A stretch of 64,000 bases of DNA from Leishmania martiniquensis. Its lineage: Eukaryota > Euglenozoa > Kinetoplastea > Trypanosomatida > Trypanosomatidae. The notes under the pieces were generated by a model. That model made no database searches and had not been told where the DNA came from. It was given only the letters and a program-made list of their open reading frames with translations. The stretch covers positions 238,501-302,500 of the forward strand of contig NC_090153.1 in assembly GCF_017916325.1 (NCBI RefSeq), read 5' to 3'. Shown in pieces: positions 21,536 through 34,100 of this stretch (the first letter of the stretch is position 1; every line of letters begins with the position of its first letter). The position numbers and the translations under genes were made by a program.

Positions 21536-23369
21536 GGCGAGGGTGCCGCGGCGGGACGGCGCGGAGTTGTCACGTTCGAGCACCCCTTTCCCCTTTTCCT
21601 CCTCCCTCCCTCCCTCCCCCCACCCCTTTCGGAGCCCTCCCCATCCGCTCTCCTCTCCTCTCCGTTTTCTGTATAGTCTCCTTCCCGCTTGCGCGCACCC
21701 ACGCGTTGCCTTTTTTTTTGTCTTCCGTTCGCGTTTGCTCATCCGCTCTGCCACCTCCGCCCAACTCGTAACGGCTATTGTGTCTGTGTCTTCTTTCTTT
21801 ATTTTTTTCCTTTTGTTATCTTTCAGCGCGTGTGTGCTTCGTCTCTTCGTCTGCGTCGGTGTGGTTCTCCGTAGACTGCTCGCTTCCACCACCACCACTC
21901 GGCCCTGCTCCCTCAGAGCTCCCTCACCCACCCCTATCCGGTGCCGCCACACTTCCCCTTTCTCTGCGGCAGCTCTTTCTATCCCTCTCCTTTACGTTCT
22001 CGTATGTACGACAGGGATGAAACTCAAGTGTGGTGGCAGATGGGCTTGGGGGGAAGGAAGGGGGAGGAGCGCGAGGCGTTGTGGAGCGGCGCGATGCTCG
22101 TGGAGGCGGCATGGTCTCACCCAAGAGAAAGGGGGAACCTCGACAGTCTGCGGTAAGATGAACCAGCACTCCCACCCACCCACCCCATGCGTGGCGGGCT
22201 GACGCTGAGCTTGAAGCAACCCACCTTTTTTTTCTCGCTTGGTACTTTTCTATGCTACACGATATGTGTCATTGGGAGGTGGAGAAGAGTCACAGGCGTC
22301 GACGCGTGTGCTGGCCGGCTTGCGGGAACTTCTCTGCGCTTTTGTCTCTCTTTCCCACTCTCTCCTTTCCGTCTTCATGGATTGCATCCGAGCAACGATG
22401 GTGATGGGATCACAGTGGCGGAGGAAAGCACACGGGTGCATGTGCGGGTGTGTGTGTGCACTGGACTCCGCCTTTCATCTACTGAAGTGTCGTGTACGTT
22501 TCTCATTTCACGTTTTTTTTCTCTGAAGCAGGTAAACAGTAGAAAAGATTACGAGGGGCACCGATAGGCCAGTGGAAGAAGCGCTGTGAGACGGTCACCC
22601 TCTGCCGGTATAGTAGGCGCTACCGCTGTTCTGCCACCTCCACGCACGCCGCAAGCGCGCAGAGGGAAGCGAGTTCGAGGAAGGGGGAGGGCATAAAAAG
22701 GTGCGATCTTCTCGCGCCTTCTTGTGAGGCTTTCAGACGCCCTCCCTCCCCCCACCCCCACCCTCTTCTTTGCATACCGTCCTCTGCTCCGAGGCGCGTG
22801 AAAGGGCTCCCTCGTCGTGCCTTTACTGCTTCTCAGTGCTTCTCTCTTTTCCTCCCCCCTTTCTTACTTTGGCAGCACTTTCTGCTCGCCCGCCTCCCTG
22901 TCTTGTCATCTCCACCTCTCCCCATCCTCCCCCCACACACACACGCATACATGCGCACACCTCCTCTATTTCTCTGCTAGTCGGCGCCGCATATTCACAG
23001 ATTAGCGGCTCTCTTTCAGCCCATAGGACACCCAATTGCGACCCTTTTTTATGGTTGCTGTCACTTTGGCCGCGGGCTGTGGCTTTTCCTCGTCGATCCC
23101 GCTCTTGCGAGCATACCTGCGCATGTGTGCAGTCCACGTAGACCGCGCCACCATAGGTCCCTGCCCCATCTGCGTGAGTAGCTACCCCGACGCCATCACT
23201 GTCGCCTACCTCCCCCCCTCACCCCTCACCCCCTTCCGTTTCGTCTCCATAGATCTTGACGTCCCAAAGTCTCTCTTTTTTTTCTGGGTGGGTGGGGTAG
23301 GGGTTGTGCCAACGAACACCCGTCACACCGAACCGGTATGGCTGACCTCTGTGTGTCGTGTATTGCCGC

Positions 23370-23410
23370 CAGCTCTCCGCCCTCCTGTCTGTCGCCCTTC
23401 TCTTTATCAG
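23370..23410 (+). promoter_or_regulatory. Candidate trans-splice acceptor for the 531-aa hypothetical gene
   Basis: A C/T tract (about 23376-23406) ends in the AG 23409-23410, roughly 98 bases ahead of the ATG at 23509. Confidence 0.4.
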
Positions 23411-23508
23411 TCCTCGGTGGTCACTGCCTTGCCACGTAGCTCTTCCTTTACCTGCCCCACCCCACCCTACCCCCCGCACCCACTCTTCCGCCGCCGTCGC
23501 CATGCGCC

Positions 23509-25104
23509 ATGCAGGCGTACATCGACCGCATTTGCAACCGCGCGCCACCCTCCACCGCGCCCCAGGTGCGGGCCACAAGGAGTGCGCTGCTGCTCCAGTC
23601 TCACAAGGAAGCGATGCGGCGACAGCAAAGTCATGCTCGAGCGAACTGCCCGATTACTTGGGTGAGGCACTCGCGTCAGTGGTCGCCTACGCCTGCTGCT
23701 TGGCGGTCAGCAGCAGCTCCCCCAGTTGGGCCACAACCCCACCCTCTCACATGTCGCTCTCCTTCGCCAGGGGCGTATGATGAGCTCACCCGAACGCCGG
23801 CTGCCCCGGTCGTGGCGGCGGCGGTGTCGCCGTGGTATCCGCTTTTCAAGTCTGCCTTGCTGTCGCCGCTGACGTCGCCGCTGCCGCGGGCACAGCGCAC
23901 ATCAGAGAGAAGAGCTGAAGTCGATGATACAGGCGAAGCACACAGGCCCCGGTCGAGTCGCCCGCCAAAGGGCAAGGGTGGCACGCCCGTCGCAGTCGCG
24001 GCGCGCGGGGGCCGGAGAGTGTGCAATCGCATCGCGGAGAGGGGCAGCTGTGCTGCGCCGTCGCCCACTCCCCCACAGAGGTCTGTGTGGGCTCTGTGGA
24101 ATCCCCCGTCTCAGGACGGGGGTCCGCAGGTCGTTCAGGGCGACGCTGCTTCGCCGGTCCAGACGCGTTCTCGACGCCGGTGCCCATCATTATCATGCCC
24201 CTCTCCCCTCCCCCCCACACGCTCAGCAGTCCAGCTGCCACGCGCAGCGAGTGCAGCGGCAGCTCGTCCAGCGCCGACAACTTGCACGCCGAGCGGCAGC
24301 AATGCTCCTGCTCCCCGTGCCCAAAGTCCTCCCTCTTTCTCAAGGGTCATTGATGTGAGTGGGCTTCATCGATCCCGCCGCCCCCTCTCGGCGCCTCAGC
24401 AACAGCAGCCGGCAAGAGGTCAAGAGCCCGGCGAGGACTACAACAGTAACGGCTTTCATGCAACCGATGCGGACGTCCTTGTCCGCACCCAACGCTCGTT
24501 AGCCTCCTCGCCGTATTGCCCATCACTGTCGTCGCGCTTCTCCTCCGGGTTCTTTGAACGGGGGCCCGAGGCGGCCATGCAACGCCGCGCGGAGCACCAT
24601 TCGGCAGTGGTGCATGGAGAGGGGCATCCTCACACAAGGCTCTCCGAGACAGCGCGGGGCGAAGCCTCTTCGTCGACGAGGCTATCGCAGCAAGCGCACC
24701 AGCTGCGACACGGCACCGACTATCGCTGCCGTGGCGTGGGCAACTGCAGTCTCCGAGACTTGCAAGAGGGCCTCTACGCTCGACTGCAGCGGCGTCTGCA
24801 CTACCTTGCGGCCTCGCCCTCAGGAAGCGCTTCAACACCTCTACTCGTTGTGGATGCGACGGTGCGCCTCTGGCGCGATACGCGGCTGGCGCTCCGGCAG
24901 CAGATGAGGCATCGCAGTGGTATTCATGCTGCGCAGCGCAGAGCCCTACTAAGGGGGCAATTGCTGAATGAAGAAAAGAGTGAGGAGGGTGTAGTGATGG
25001 ACGGCGCTGTGCGTCGTATCCTCGCGGAGCGGGAGGCCTCGCGCACCTATCTGCTTGCAGGTGCCGCTTCTGGGGACAGAGCGGAGAGTACTCGGTGGCA
25101 CTAA
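23509..25104 (+). CDS. Hypothetical protein, Ser/Pro/Arg-rich, 531 aa
   Basis: I do not recognise a family. The frame is open for 531 codons from the ATG at 23509, on the same strand as all neighbours. Residues about 1-380 are Ser/Pro/Ala/Arg-rich and probably disordered, with a short Gln run near 300. Residues about 405-520 are different: Leu/Arg/Gln-rich and predicted helical by eye, with LRDLQEGLYARLQRRLHYL and later DATVRLWRDTRLALRQQM. That part is the best candidate for a folded domain. A 449-codon frame on the opposite strand (24347-25696) overlaps but runs on past this gene into C/T spacer, so I take it as a shadow. No membrane segment or signal peptide is seen. Confidence 0.7.
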   Translation: MQAYIDRICNRAPPSTAPQVRATRSALLLQSHKEAMRRQQSHARANCPITWVRHSRQWSPTPAAWRSAAAPPVGPQPHPLTCRSPSPGAYDELTRTPAAPVVAAAVSPWYPLFKSALLSPLTSPLPRAQRTSERRAEVDDTGEAHRPRSSRPPKGKGGTPVAVAARGGRRVCNRIAERGSCAAPSPTPPQRSVWALWNPPSQDGGPQVVQGDAASPVQTRSRRRCPSLSCPSPLPPTRSAVQLPRAASAAAARPAPTTCTPSGSNAPAPRAQSPPSFSRVIDVSGLHRSRRPLSAPQQQQPARGQEPGEDYNSNGFHATDADVLVRTQRSLASSPYCPSLSSRFSSGFFERGPEAAMQRRAEHHSAVVHGEGHPHTRLSETARGEASSSTRLSQQAHQLRHGTDYRCRGVGNCSLRDLQEGLYARLQRRLHYLAASPSGSASTPLLVVDATVRLWRDTRLALRQQMRHRSGIHAAQRRALLRGQLLNEEKSEEGVVMDGAVRRILAEREASRTYLLAGAASGDRAESTRWH

Positions 25105-25942
25105 GCTGCGTGCAGGCCACGATAAGTGTAGGGATGTGCTGCAGTCTCTTGCGCTCCCCCCTCCCCACCTGTCGCGCTTCACGCCTGCATTCTCTGCTCC
25201 TCCGCAGCCGAGCTCGCCGCGAGACCAAGAAGACGCGAAAAGTATTGTCAGGTGCACAATGGCCTGCTGTTCGTACACTGTACGCGTGCATATACGCGCA
25301 TGCCGGTGCGCTTGTACACGTACTGCAGTTGGATGGGCATGCTTGAGCGTGCGCGTCTACGGCACAGAGGGGAGTCATTGCCCAAGGGGGAACTGTGCCC
25401 TCTTGAGCTGCAACGGCTATGCACCTTTTTCCTCTACCGATCCCCATCCCCTTCGGTTTCACTCGTATCCTCTGCCTTTCCCTTCGTCCGCTTTTCCCTC
25501 GCCGCCGTCCAATCGAATCCATTCTCCTCCTGCCCCCATCCCACACCCCCTCTCTGGCCTCACCGCATTTTTTTTCGCGCTGCAGCTGCCCACGGCGACG
25601 CGTTCGACCGCTGCACTTCCCTTTCTCTCCTGGAGTCGCCTGGCGCCCTCTCCCTTCCACGCACTCCCCCCACCGTCTATCTCTCTCTCTCTTCATCGCT
25701 CACGTTTGCTGGCGCAGACGCAGCTGTTTGTCGCCCTTTCGCGGGACTTTAATTTTCATAGGCACCGCCCCTCCCTGCCCACCTCCGCCACGAGCCGACA
25801 CGGCCGTGTCGACTTCCTCCCTCCCCTTCTCCCCTCCCCTTGCTCTTCACACATCTGAGCAGGGTCGTCGGAGTATAGTGTTAGCGCCTCACACGCGAGA
25901 TACACAGGAGCAGGTGACCAAAGGTCGGTAGCTGCAGCAACC
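25105..25942. other. Intergenic spacer (0.84 kb)
   Basis: No supported gene. It is C/T-rich after about 25430 and carries the acceptor signal for the kinase gene. Confidence 0.7.
25813..25859 (+). promoter_or_regulatory. Candidate trans-splice acceptor for the kinase gene
   Basis: A dense C/T tract (25813-25850) is followed by the first AG at 25858-25859, leaving a leader of about 83 bases before the ATG at 25943. Confidence 0.5.
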
Positions 25943-26758
25943 ATGGACCAGTCGATCATGGTGGGCCAGTACACGCTGGGCAAGCAGATCGGCTCCGGCA
26001 ACTTCTCGAAGGTGCGCCTGGGCACTGACCCGCAGGGCCGCACGTGGGCCATCAAGATTGTGGACAAGCGCCGCCTGAAGAAGGAGAATATGGAGGATCA
26101 GATGCTGCGTGAGGTCGCAATCATGCGCAGTCTTCGCCAGCAGAATGTGGTGAAGCTGCAGGAGGTGCTCCAGTCAACGAACCATTACTACCTGGTGCTC
26201 GAGCTCGTCACAGGCGGTGAGCTCTTCGACAAGATTGTAGCTGCCAAGCGCTTCGATGAGCCGACAGCGCGTCGGTACTTCCACCAGCTCATCGCGGGTA
26301 TGTACTACTGCCACTCGAAGGGCTTTGCCCACCGGGATCTGAAGCCAGAGAACCTGCTGCTCGATGCAAACGGCACGCTAAAAATTTCTGACTTCGGACT
26401 CAGTAACCTCCAGCAGGACGTACTGCTGCAGACTATCTGCGGCACCCCAAACTACGTCGCGCCGGAGGTGCTCATGGAGCGCGGCTACAACGGGCTCTCG
26501 GCGGACATCTGGAGCTGCGGCGTCGTGCTGTACGTTATGTTAGCGGGGCGTCTGCCATTCGAGGATCGGAACATGAACGTTCTTCTTGGGAAGATCGAGC
26601 GAGGCGACTATCAAATGATTCGCCACATCAGTGACCCTGCCAAAGACCTCGTGGCGCGCATGCTGACCGTTGACCCGCGCAAGCGCATCTCGATGGAGGA
26701 TGTCATCAATCACCCGTGGTTCCAGATCGACTGGGATCCGAAGCTGCTCTCTACGTAA
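25943..26758 (+). CDS. CAMK/AMPK-like serine/threonine protein kinase, catalytic domain only
   Basis: A 271-aa protein that is almost entirely kinase domain. All key elements are present: Gly-rich loop GSGNFSKV (17-24), Lys38 in AIK, Glu57 in the C-helix, HRDLKPEN with D132, DFG at 150-152, and the activation segment TICGTPNYVAPE. Thr164 sits where AMPK and its relatives are activated by phosphorylation. The sequence is closest by eye to the CAMK-like/SNF1/CIPK group. No regulatory domain (UBA, KA1, NAF or calmodulin-binding) follows; the protein ends about 15 residues after the last kinase helix (HPWFQIDWDP). An active soluble kinase is inferred, probably regulated by an upstream kinase or partner. 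Substrate unknown. Confidence 0.95.
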   Translation: MDQSIMVGQYTLGKQIGSGNFSKVRLGTDPQGRTWAIKIVDKRRLKKENMEDQMLREVAIMRSLRQQNVVKLQEVLQSTNHYYLVLELVTGGELFDKIVAAKRFDEPTARRYFHQLIAGMYYCHSKGFAHRDLKPENLLLDANGTLKISDFGLSNLQQDVLLQTICGTPNYVAPEVLMERGYNGLSADIWSCGVVLYVMLAGRLPFEDRNMNVLLGKIERGDYQMIRHISDPAKDLVARMLTVDPRKRISMEDVINHPWFQIDWDPKLLST

Positions 26759-27394
26759 GTTGCGTCAGCTTTTGTGGCGGATCTCAGAACGAGGGTGAAG
26801 CCCGCAGAGAGTGGGAGCGATACGATATATCGATTCTCTGCAGCCTCATCTCCATCCCTCCAGTCATCTTCTCTTCGACGTGCGGAGCTCGTTGTGTCTG
26901 TAGGGAGTGGACGCAATGCCCCCAGCCCCTCCCCTTCCCCTCTTCATTGACGTCTCTCTGAGTATTTTTTTTAGCATGTGCATCGGCCCTTTTCGTTTCG
27001 TACATGCTCTTCGCTACTGACGCAGATGCACATGATGCCGCTCTCCTCCTCTCTTCGCCCTAGTGTTTCGTGTGCGCGTATGTGGGAGAAAGAGGGGGGA
27101 GGCAATCCCACGAAGGAGGCACACATCCCCTTGCCTGCCTTTCAGCAGTGCATCTCTGCACTCTCTGTGCTTTCCTGCCCCGATACCCACCCCGTTTTTT
27201 TTATTCAACTTTGCCGCCTTGCACATCGCTAGCCTGTTCACCATTTCTGCATTCGCCGACTCTCTACCTCCCTCTGCAGCCTATTCTGTGCTAGTGGTTG
27301 TGCGTTCCACATCTGCAGGCATGCTTATCTGCATGAAGGTGCGCGAGGGATTGTTGTGCGTATATTTCCTCTATCTCATATCTCTTTATCTGCC

Positions 27395-27446
27395 CATATA
27401 TATAAATATACACATATATACATATATATATATATGTGTGTGTGTG
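27395..27446. repeat. Long compound AT/TA then TG microsatellite
   Basis: About 40 bases of interrupted AT repeats run into a TG run on the + strand. Confidence 0.85.
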
Positions 27447-30400
27447 AGGGTCAGGGTGAGCGAGCATGGTTGTGCAAAGCTGATTTTTTAGCCGCTCTTC
27501 TCCTTTTTCTCCGTTGTTTTCTCTCCCCCGCAGCCCCTACTTCCTCTTCAACCCTCAGAGACATACAGCTTCTGCTGCACGGCGTTGCGTATTCTTTCAG
27601 AGTAGATGCTGCGCTTGGGCGCACAAATGTACATACGCGCATGTGCCTCTCTCTCTCGCACTGCGTGCCTGGGAGGGAGGAGGGGGGTCTGTGCCCCGCT
27701 TTTTGGCGCGCGTTTTTTTTCTTCGCGTGCTCAGCGCCGCCTGCTATGTGCGCGCCCAACAGCCGCTCGGTTCTTCTGTCATCCTTTTGTCCTCTGCTAG
27801 CCGCCATGCCTGAGGGTGGAGTCTGTCCGCAACTTCACACGACACTAGCTGGGCCAGTCAGCTGCGTGCGTGTGGTCGCCCCACGGGCACACACCTCCTA
27901 TTCGCTTACATCCGTTGAAGGGAGCGAGCGCCTGAAAGCGGCAAGGGGCGGCGTTCCATTTGTACAGACACATTCACAGACAGAGCGCGCACCTCGCGCG
28001 CATCGATGCGTTTGCGGAGGTATGCAGCCCTCCTTTCTTTTGTTTGTGATCCATTTCCTGCTTGCCCTCTACAGCGTCGTGCGAAGCACCCGAGGCAAGC
28101 GCGCAGGAGAAGGGGGAGTAGGAGGGAGGGGGAGATCGGCTTGACGTTGATGTTACCATGAATGCGTTACAGGATGTGTAAAGGTTTCTATTTTCGACCG
28201 CGTGGACGGAAACGGAACAAAGCTGCGCGGTGGACGATCGAATCAAAGAACGCGTGTACCAAACGGAGGAAAAACTATGGAGGATCCTGCAGCTGCAAAG
28301 CTCTTGTGTATACGTCATCATCTCGTAGTCGACTACGCGCCGTCTCACTGCCTCGCCTATGCAGCCGCCTCTCTCTCTATCTCTTCGTGCTGTTGCCTTC
28401 ACGACTCGTGAGCCCGCGCACATGGAATAATATCGCAAGGCTCCCTTCCTGCCGTTTTCCCTTCATCTCTTTCTCCGCCATCTGCGTTTCGCTTTGCCTC
28501 AGCTCAGCGTCGTTGATGTCACTACTGCCGACCCTCAAGCCTCCATGGATGCCTGACAAAAGCGTGGTGTGGTGTGGCGTGTTGTGTATGTGTGTGTGTA
28601 CGTGTGGCTCGGTGCTTTTTCTCATCGTATCTACCCCCTCCTCATCCCTCTTACTCACGTTTTCCCTCTTCTCTTTTTTTCGCACCGAGTTGATACGTGC
28701 GCGCGCATGTATGGGTGTGAGTGTGTCTACGGCTACTCCTGTGTGTAAACGGCGCTGGCAGTCATGCCGTCCTTTCTTCTACCTCACGCTCTTTTGGTGC
28801 ATGCGCGCTTTTGTTGTTGTCAGCGTTGCTTGATTCGGTTGTGGGTGGCTGGCGCCTTGGCCTTTCCCTCTTTCCTCGTGTGATCCGGCGCATGCTGGCA
28901 CATACACACACACATACACACACCACATCACATCACAGAGAAAGGCGTTCAAGCAGATGCGGCCTGCACGCCGTCTAACTTCGGCATTTACTTGCTTTTC
29001 TGGCTGCCACTTGTCAGGCAGCGCGCATCCGCTTGCGTGAATGTATATGAATAGGTTGACATTCCAGCTGGCGATTTGACTGCCGCACTGCGCTCTGTTG
29101 GGAGCTTGCGTGTAATATATATATATATTAACGTCTGTGTGTGCCGAGGAGAGCGCTGATTCCGCCATAGTCTCTCTCTCTTTACTCTCTTGCGCGCGCA
29201 TTTTTTCCCCTCCCCTCTCTCCTCCCACCGCTTCTTTGTCCTGTCCCTCCGCCACAGAAAGGCTTCACCGTGAACCCCTCCCCCTCCCTCTGTCCTCCCA
29301 TTCCATCCCACACCCCACCCACCCGCCATCAGCCCTCTCTCTTTACTCTCTCCCTTGAAGGGTCAGGAAAAAAGACCCCTGACAAGAATGGTGGCACTCG
29401 TAGACATATCACAAGGCGACACGTGCGCACGCCACACGAACCTTCACGGTCCTGCTGGGCACGGGAAGGCGCACCCACGTTCCGCATGCGTGTACGTGGA
29501 AAGAGGGGCCTTTGGGCTACTGTGGCGGATATGGACGGCATCTATGACGGGCGGAAGCAGTTCACCGACTTGCGTTGAAGTAGAGGCGGGGATGCTGCCC
29601 ATGCCTCTGCACAGTGGGCCTCTCTTCCCCTTCTCTCCCCCTCCCCCGTCTCACTCACGCAAAGTAGCGTGCATTACCCATCCCGAAGCCTGACCGGCTT
29701 CCGCAACGGGGCAGCGCACTCTTCCCCTCCCCCCTTCCTCAGGACTGTCATGCCTCTTGTCCTCTCCTTTCACTGCCTCCCAACCTCCATTGGCTTCTCT
29801 CTCTCCCCTCCGCTGATCCCCTCTTGCCCTTATTCTCTGTGGCCGTTATCCCTGCCACCGGTGTCTCACACGCACACGCGCACACAAGATGCCTTGTCCC
29901 TCCTCCTCCCTCTGCTCTCTCTTGCTTGGCCTGCGACTGTGACGCCCCTCTCCGCCTCTCTAAAATTCTGTGTGATCGGGGCAGTGGTGGGCAGTGGAGA
30001 CACACAATCGACGCGCACAAAAGAAAAGCTGATTTGCATCTGCCTCCTTCACTCTCTTCGCATACATTCACGACGGTCACACTCACCCTTGCACGCAACA
30101 CACGCACAGCTTCGTCGAGTCGGTCTGTGCTATACATCGTGCAGCTTCCCGCCTCTCTCTCTCTCACACGCTCCGACGGCCGCCACCCTTGCACTATCTC
30201 TCGCCGCTGTTTTTTTTTCTTTGGCGTGTGAGCGAGTCAGCCATTGTGTGGGAGAGCGAAGGCTGTCTCTCCATCTCGGCTCCTCGTGCGTGTTGGTTAC
30301 TTTCATCTCGCAGGTCAGAGCCTGCATTGTGTTTCGCCGTTCGTATGAGTGCATCAGTCCCTCTCGACTACCCTCCTTCCGTTTGCACTTCTCTTCTATC

Positions 30401-30938
30401 GATCTCGCTGCGTATTGTTGGGTGAGTGTGTGTGTGTGTGTGTGCCGCGTGCAGGTGTCCTCCCCCTCCCTCTCCCCCACCCCATCATTTCTCTTAGTGT
30501 TCTTTGCTTGTCGTCGTTATTCAGTAGTGTGTTCAACTATTTGTGTGAGCCTCGCTTCTCCTTACGGTATGCAGCCCACCCTCTCCTCCCTCCAACGCTT
30601 TCACACTTCCCCACTCTCCCCCCGCTTTCCTCCCCACTCGCGCTCATCTAGGCACCGGTGGGTCTCGCCGCCCTGTCTCTCTTGATTCCTTCGTTTTGTT
30701 TCCGATTCGCTGCCGTGGCGCATCCCTTTGTTTCTGTCGCTGTCCCCGCTCCCCCCCCCCCACAGAGAGAGACAGACAGACTCACATAAAGTGAAGGGTT
30801 GCCATCGGTAGTCTGCAGCGGAGGTCGCTCAAAAATACGTAATAGTTCACCGACTAAGGCTCGTGCGGCGGCGTTGCTCTTCGCAGCAGCTTGCCGCCCT
30901 CGTGGGTCGATAATAGGTCTTGCGGTAAGACTCGCGTC

Positions 30939-30981
30939 ACCTTTCCTCTGCATTTCTTCTTTGTTTTGCCTCGACACGCAG
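30939..30981 (+). promoter_or_regulatory. Candidate trans-splice acceptor for the sestrin-like gene
   Basis: A pyrimidine tract (30939-30970) precedes the AG at 30980-30981, about 168 bases upstream of the ATG at 31150. Confidence 0.45.
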
Positions 30982-31149
30982 CTGGCGCTTTGCTTGTGCA
31001 CCAGTGGGACCTGCGATTGTCGCTCGATCACCCGAGCTCCTCTCCATCTGTAACGTGCGAGCCCCGGGTGTGTACGCTCAGGCGCGAGGTGGCCACGCTG
31101 GATGTGGGCGCTCTCTTTGGTTTCCCTTTGAACATATCGTTACTCCGCC

Positions 31150-34100
31150 ATGCAGAATATTGCCGCGCCTTCGGTGTCACCGGGCACCGGCGGGGGCAAC
31201 TCGAGTGATCGCTCGAACCACAGCGGCGACACGGCGGTAGCCGCTTCGGAGGTTTTTCGCGACTTCACGTGGTACAGTGCAACGCTGCTTTCGCACCTCT
31301 TCGCGCTGGAGCATGCTCAGCTGGAGCGGACCGCTGCAGCTGAGGAGAGTCGCCGGCGTGTTGCAGGAGTCCATAGCCCTCAACTGCTGATGAGCGCCGC
31401 CGTTGAAGCCGTGAATGCGTCTATTGGTGTGGCACCTGGATCTGCCGCGGGCGCAGCTGCAGCTGCAGCGATGACAACGACAGTGGGCAGCAAAGACCCT
31501 ATCGCACCGAAGGCGGTGCGCAAGGATGACCAGACCGGTGACGGCGGTGACGGTCGTCGGAGTTGCAGCGCTGCCACCTTAGCAACGCCACCAACACCGC
31601 CTGCAGGCGACGGCTCGCAGAGGCTGTTGCGCGTTGCCACACAGCATCGGCCGCATGTCTTGATGGGCTTCGCCCTGGCAGGTGATGACACAGCGATGGG
31701 TGAAGTGCATCCAATGCTCGCTGGCGCCGCAACGCAATGGACGCCTCCGCAGGCTGTCAGGGTGGCCGGATCGTCAGCTGCGCCCCCTGCCGCGGGCCCA
31801 TCGTCCACGGCCAAAACATTCGCGTCAGACAACGCAACCTCCGCATTACTGGCTGTCTTTGACGCCTACTACTTCCCTTCGGAGCTTTTTGACGCTGAAG
31901 CCAGTGCCGCGTACGTTGCAACAGAGGATGCGGAGCGCATGTCTGAAGCGGACGCCGCCTCCGCCGAAGCCGCGTGTCCGAGTGCAGCCAACAGCACCGC
32001 TGTGTCTACCGTGACGGCAGAAGCACTGCGTGAGGCGTTTCATGCCCTCCTTCTGCTGGGCCAGCGCTGCGCCGCGTTTGCCCTCACGTACCGCGATATT
32101 GCCGGCTGCAGTAGTGACCCCGCGGCAAGTCTCTCTGGACGTCGCGGTGAGGACTGGGAAGGTGACGGCAGCACCTGCCACCGCTACTCTTCTCACATCG
32201 ACGATGAAAATCTATATACTACCGACGCCACTGCCAAGATGCATGATGCAGCGGGTGTGGGCTTCTCCGAGGACGACGTCAGAGCGGGCGGGGCCGTACA
32301 GCAGGCGGCCTCCGCATCGCTGCAGTTCCTCCTCCAGCTGGCGTGCAGCTGTCCATGTACCCCTCTCGTGTACGCGGCACAGCTTTGCCTCGCTCACGCG
32401 CTGGCAGTTCAGCGGCCGCCGTGCAGCTCGGCCGGCCGCATCGCGCGGCAGCAGCTGTTGCGCTACTTACCAACGCTGCAGCCGCAGCCACACTGCCGCC
32501 TCGGTGGTGCCGGCAATTCGGCGGCAACGACGGGCAGCAACAGCGGCCATAAGAGCAACCACGTCCCCACTACGCAGCACGTGCAGCCGGAGGATGCGAT
32601 ACTGTGGTTCGACAGCACTGGCACAGTGCACCTAATGACGGCCCAGCGCTGGTGGGAGGCTCAGCAGCGACAGCAAAGCGCGGCGTGTCTCGCTTACTGC
32701 GGCCCACTGCCGGCGACCACCGCCCTCCCGACCGTGCAGCGCGTGCTCATGGAGGAGGAGGCATACATGGGCCCCAACGGCAGCGCTGCGGCGGCGCTCA
32801 AGTCCGTGTTGGAAGCGGTCTCGACGGAAGTCTGCCTCAACGCCCGCACCCTTCCAGGCTCCCCTTCGTCGCTGGTGCATACGTCTTTGCGGCGGCGCCG
32901 CGGCGTCCACCACGGCGGTGGTCCCAGCACTGGCTCGCATCGCTCGTCGGCCGGTAACGGCGAACGCGATGCGGCTGGCGGTCATAGGCTAAGCGGATCC
33001 TCGACGCTGGCTGACGCCTCCCTCACGGGGGCAGCGGCCAGTGGATCAGGCGCTTCTCTGGGGCACGCGCAAGGAGCTGCGGCTGCGGGAACGTTGACTC
33101 GCTTGTCGAAGGTGGCAAAGCGGCGCCGTGCTCTTCTGTTCGCGCTCGCGCAAAGCCATCTGCTTCCTCCCGTGCAGCAGCTGGCGACGTCCAAGACGCT
33201 CCTCTACGGCGTCTTCACAGACAGCGGGGAGTGCCCATCCTATTACAGGCTCCTTGCTCTATATCCCGAGGTGCTCCGCGCGCACCACGCGGCGCTGCAC
33301 TACGTCCTGTTCGAAGACGGCCCACTCTCGGTGGACATGCGGCTAATGATCGCGGTCATGGCAGCGAGCAGGCACCGGTGCGAGTACCTCGTTTCTCGCT
33401 TCGCGGCTCTTCTCTTGCGCTACGCGGAGGAGGCGATGCTGGAGGATGATGAGGACGAGGACGACTACGGCACCGTGGACGGCAACGGCGTAGGGTGCGG
33501 TGACCACCCCAGTGACCTCTACACCACCAGCACCGCGCGCCGACACGCAGCATACAGAAGCAGGGATGCCGCGGATGCTTACAACTGCGACGAGGACTCT
33601 TACTTTGCTGGCCAGGTGTCGTATGCGCAGCAGACGAAGCAGCGGCACGGTGACGCGTCTACCAGCGGCTGCTTTCGCGGTCAATCCCGCCAGCGGTGGA
33701 TCACGCACGGCCCACCGGGGCGGCTGCGCGCTGTCCAGCAGTTCATCGCCCTCGCTGCCCACACGCCGTGGACTCTCGGCGAGGTGGAGATCCGGAACGT
33801 GCTGGCTTGTGGCTGGACCATTCCGGAAGTGTTTCAACTAGTCGCCGTGGTGGCGCAAGTGGTGCCGCTCTGCGGCTTTGTCATGGGCCTCTTCGTGCCA
33901 GCCGAGCCGTGGGCCATGACGCTACTGCCGCTGGAGGTGGTGGAGCGGCTGGGTCATCGCGCTGTAGCGGAAGACGCCGTTACCGAGCCTTCCGGCAGTG
34001 GTGGGGTCTCCTCCGGCACCATGGGCAGTATCGCGACCACCGGGCTGCGCCGCTCTGCTGCTGGTTTCAGCGGCGGCGACGAACGCGGCAGCATACCCGG

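Larger units (their letters stand above)
20857..23508. other. Intergenic spacer (2.65 kb)
   Basis: No supported gene. A palindromic AT patch lies at about 21090-21112. A GAGA-type purine island (21493-21535) is followed by C/T tracts. Open frames in this stretch consist of low-complexity Ser/Pro/Arg. Confidence 0.7.
26759..31149. other. Intergenic spacer (4.4 kb)
   Basis: No supported gene. It holds a long TA/TG compound microsatellite (27395-27446), a CA run (28903-28922), an AT run (29115-29130), a TG run (30426-30443) and a C-run (30750-30762). Two stretches (about 28140-28330 and 29380-29590) have lower C/T bias but no coherent frame. Confidence 0.65.

Noticed and set aside
21393..22202. 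269-codon + strand frame
   Set aside because: It passes through a GA purine tract (Glu/Arg/Gly) and then C/T tracts (Ser/Pro/Leu); no conserved features.
24347..25696. 449-codon open frame on the minus strand
   Set aside because: It overlaps the + strand 531-aa gene in antiphase and extends into C/T spacer. Its composition is Arg/Ala/Cys-rich, as in shadow frames, and every supported gene is on the + strand.
29669..30685. 338-codon + strand frame
   Set aside because: It is built from C/T tracts giving Ser/Pro/Leu/Cys runs, spans microsatellites and has no domain. I treat it as spacer.
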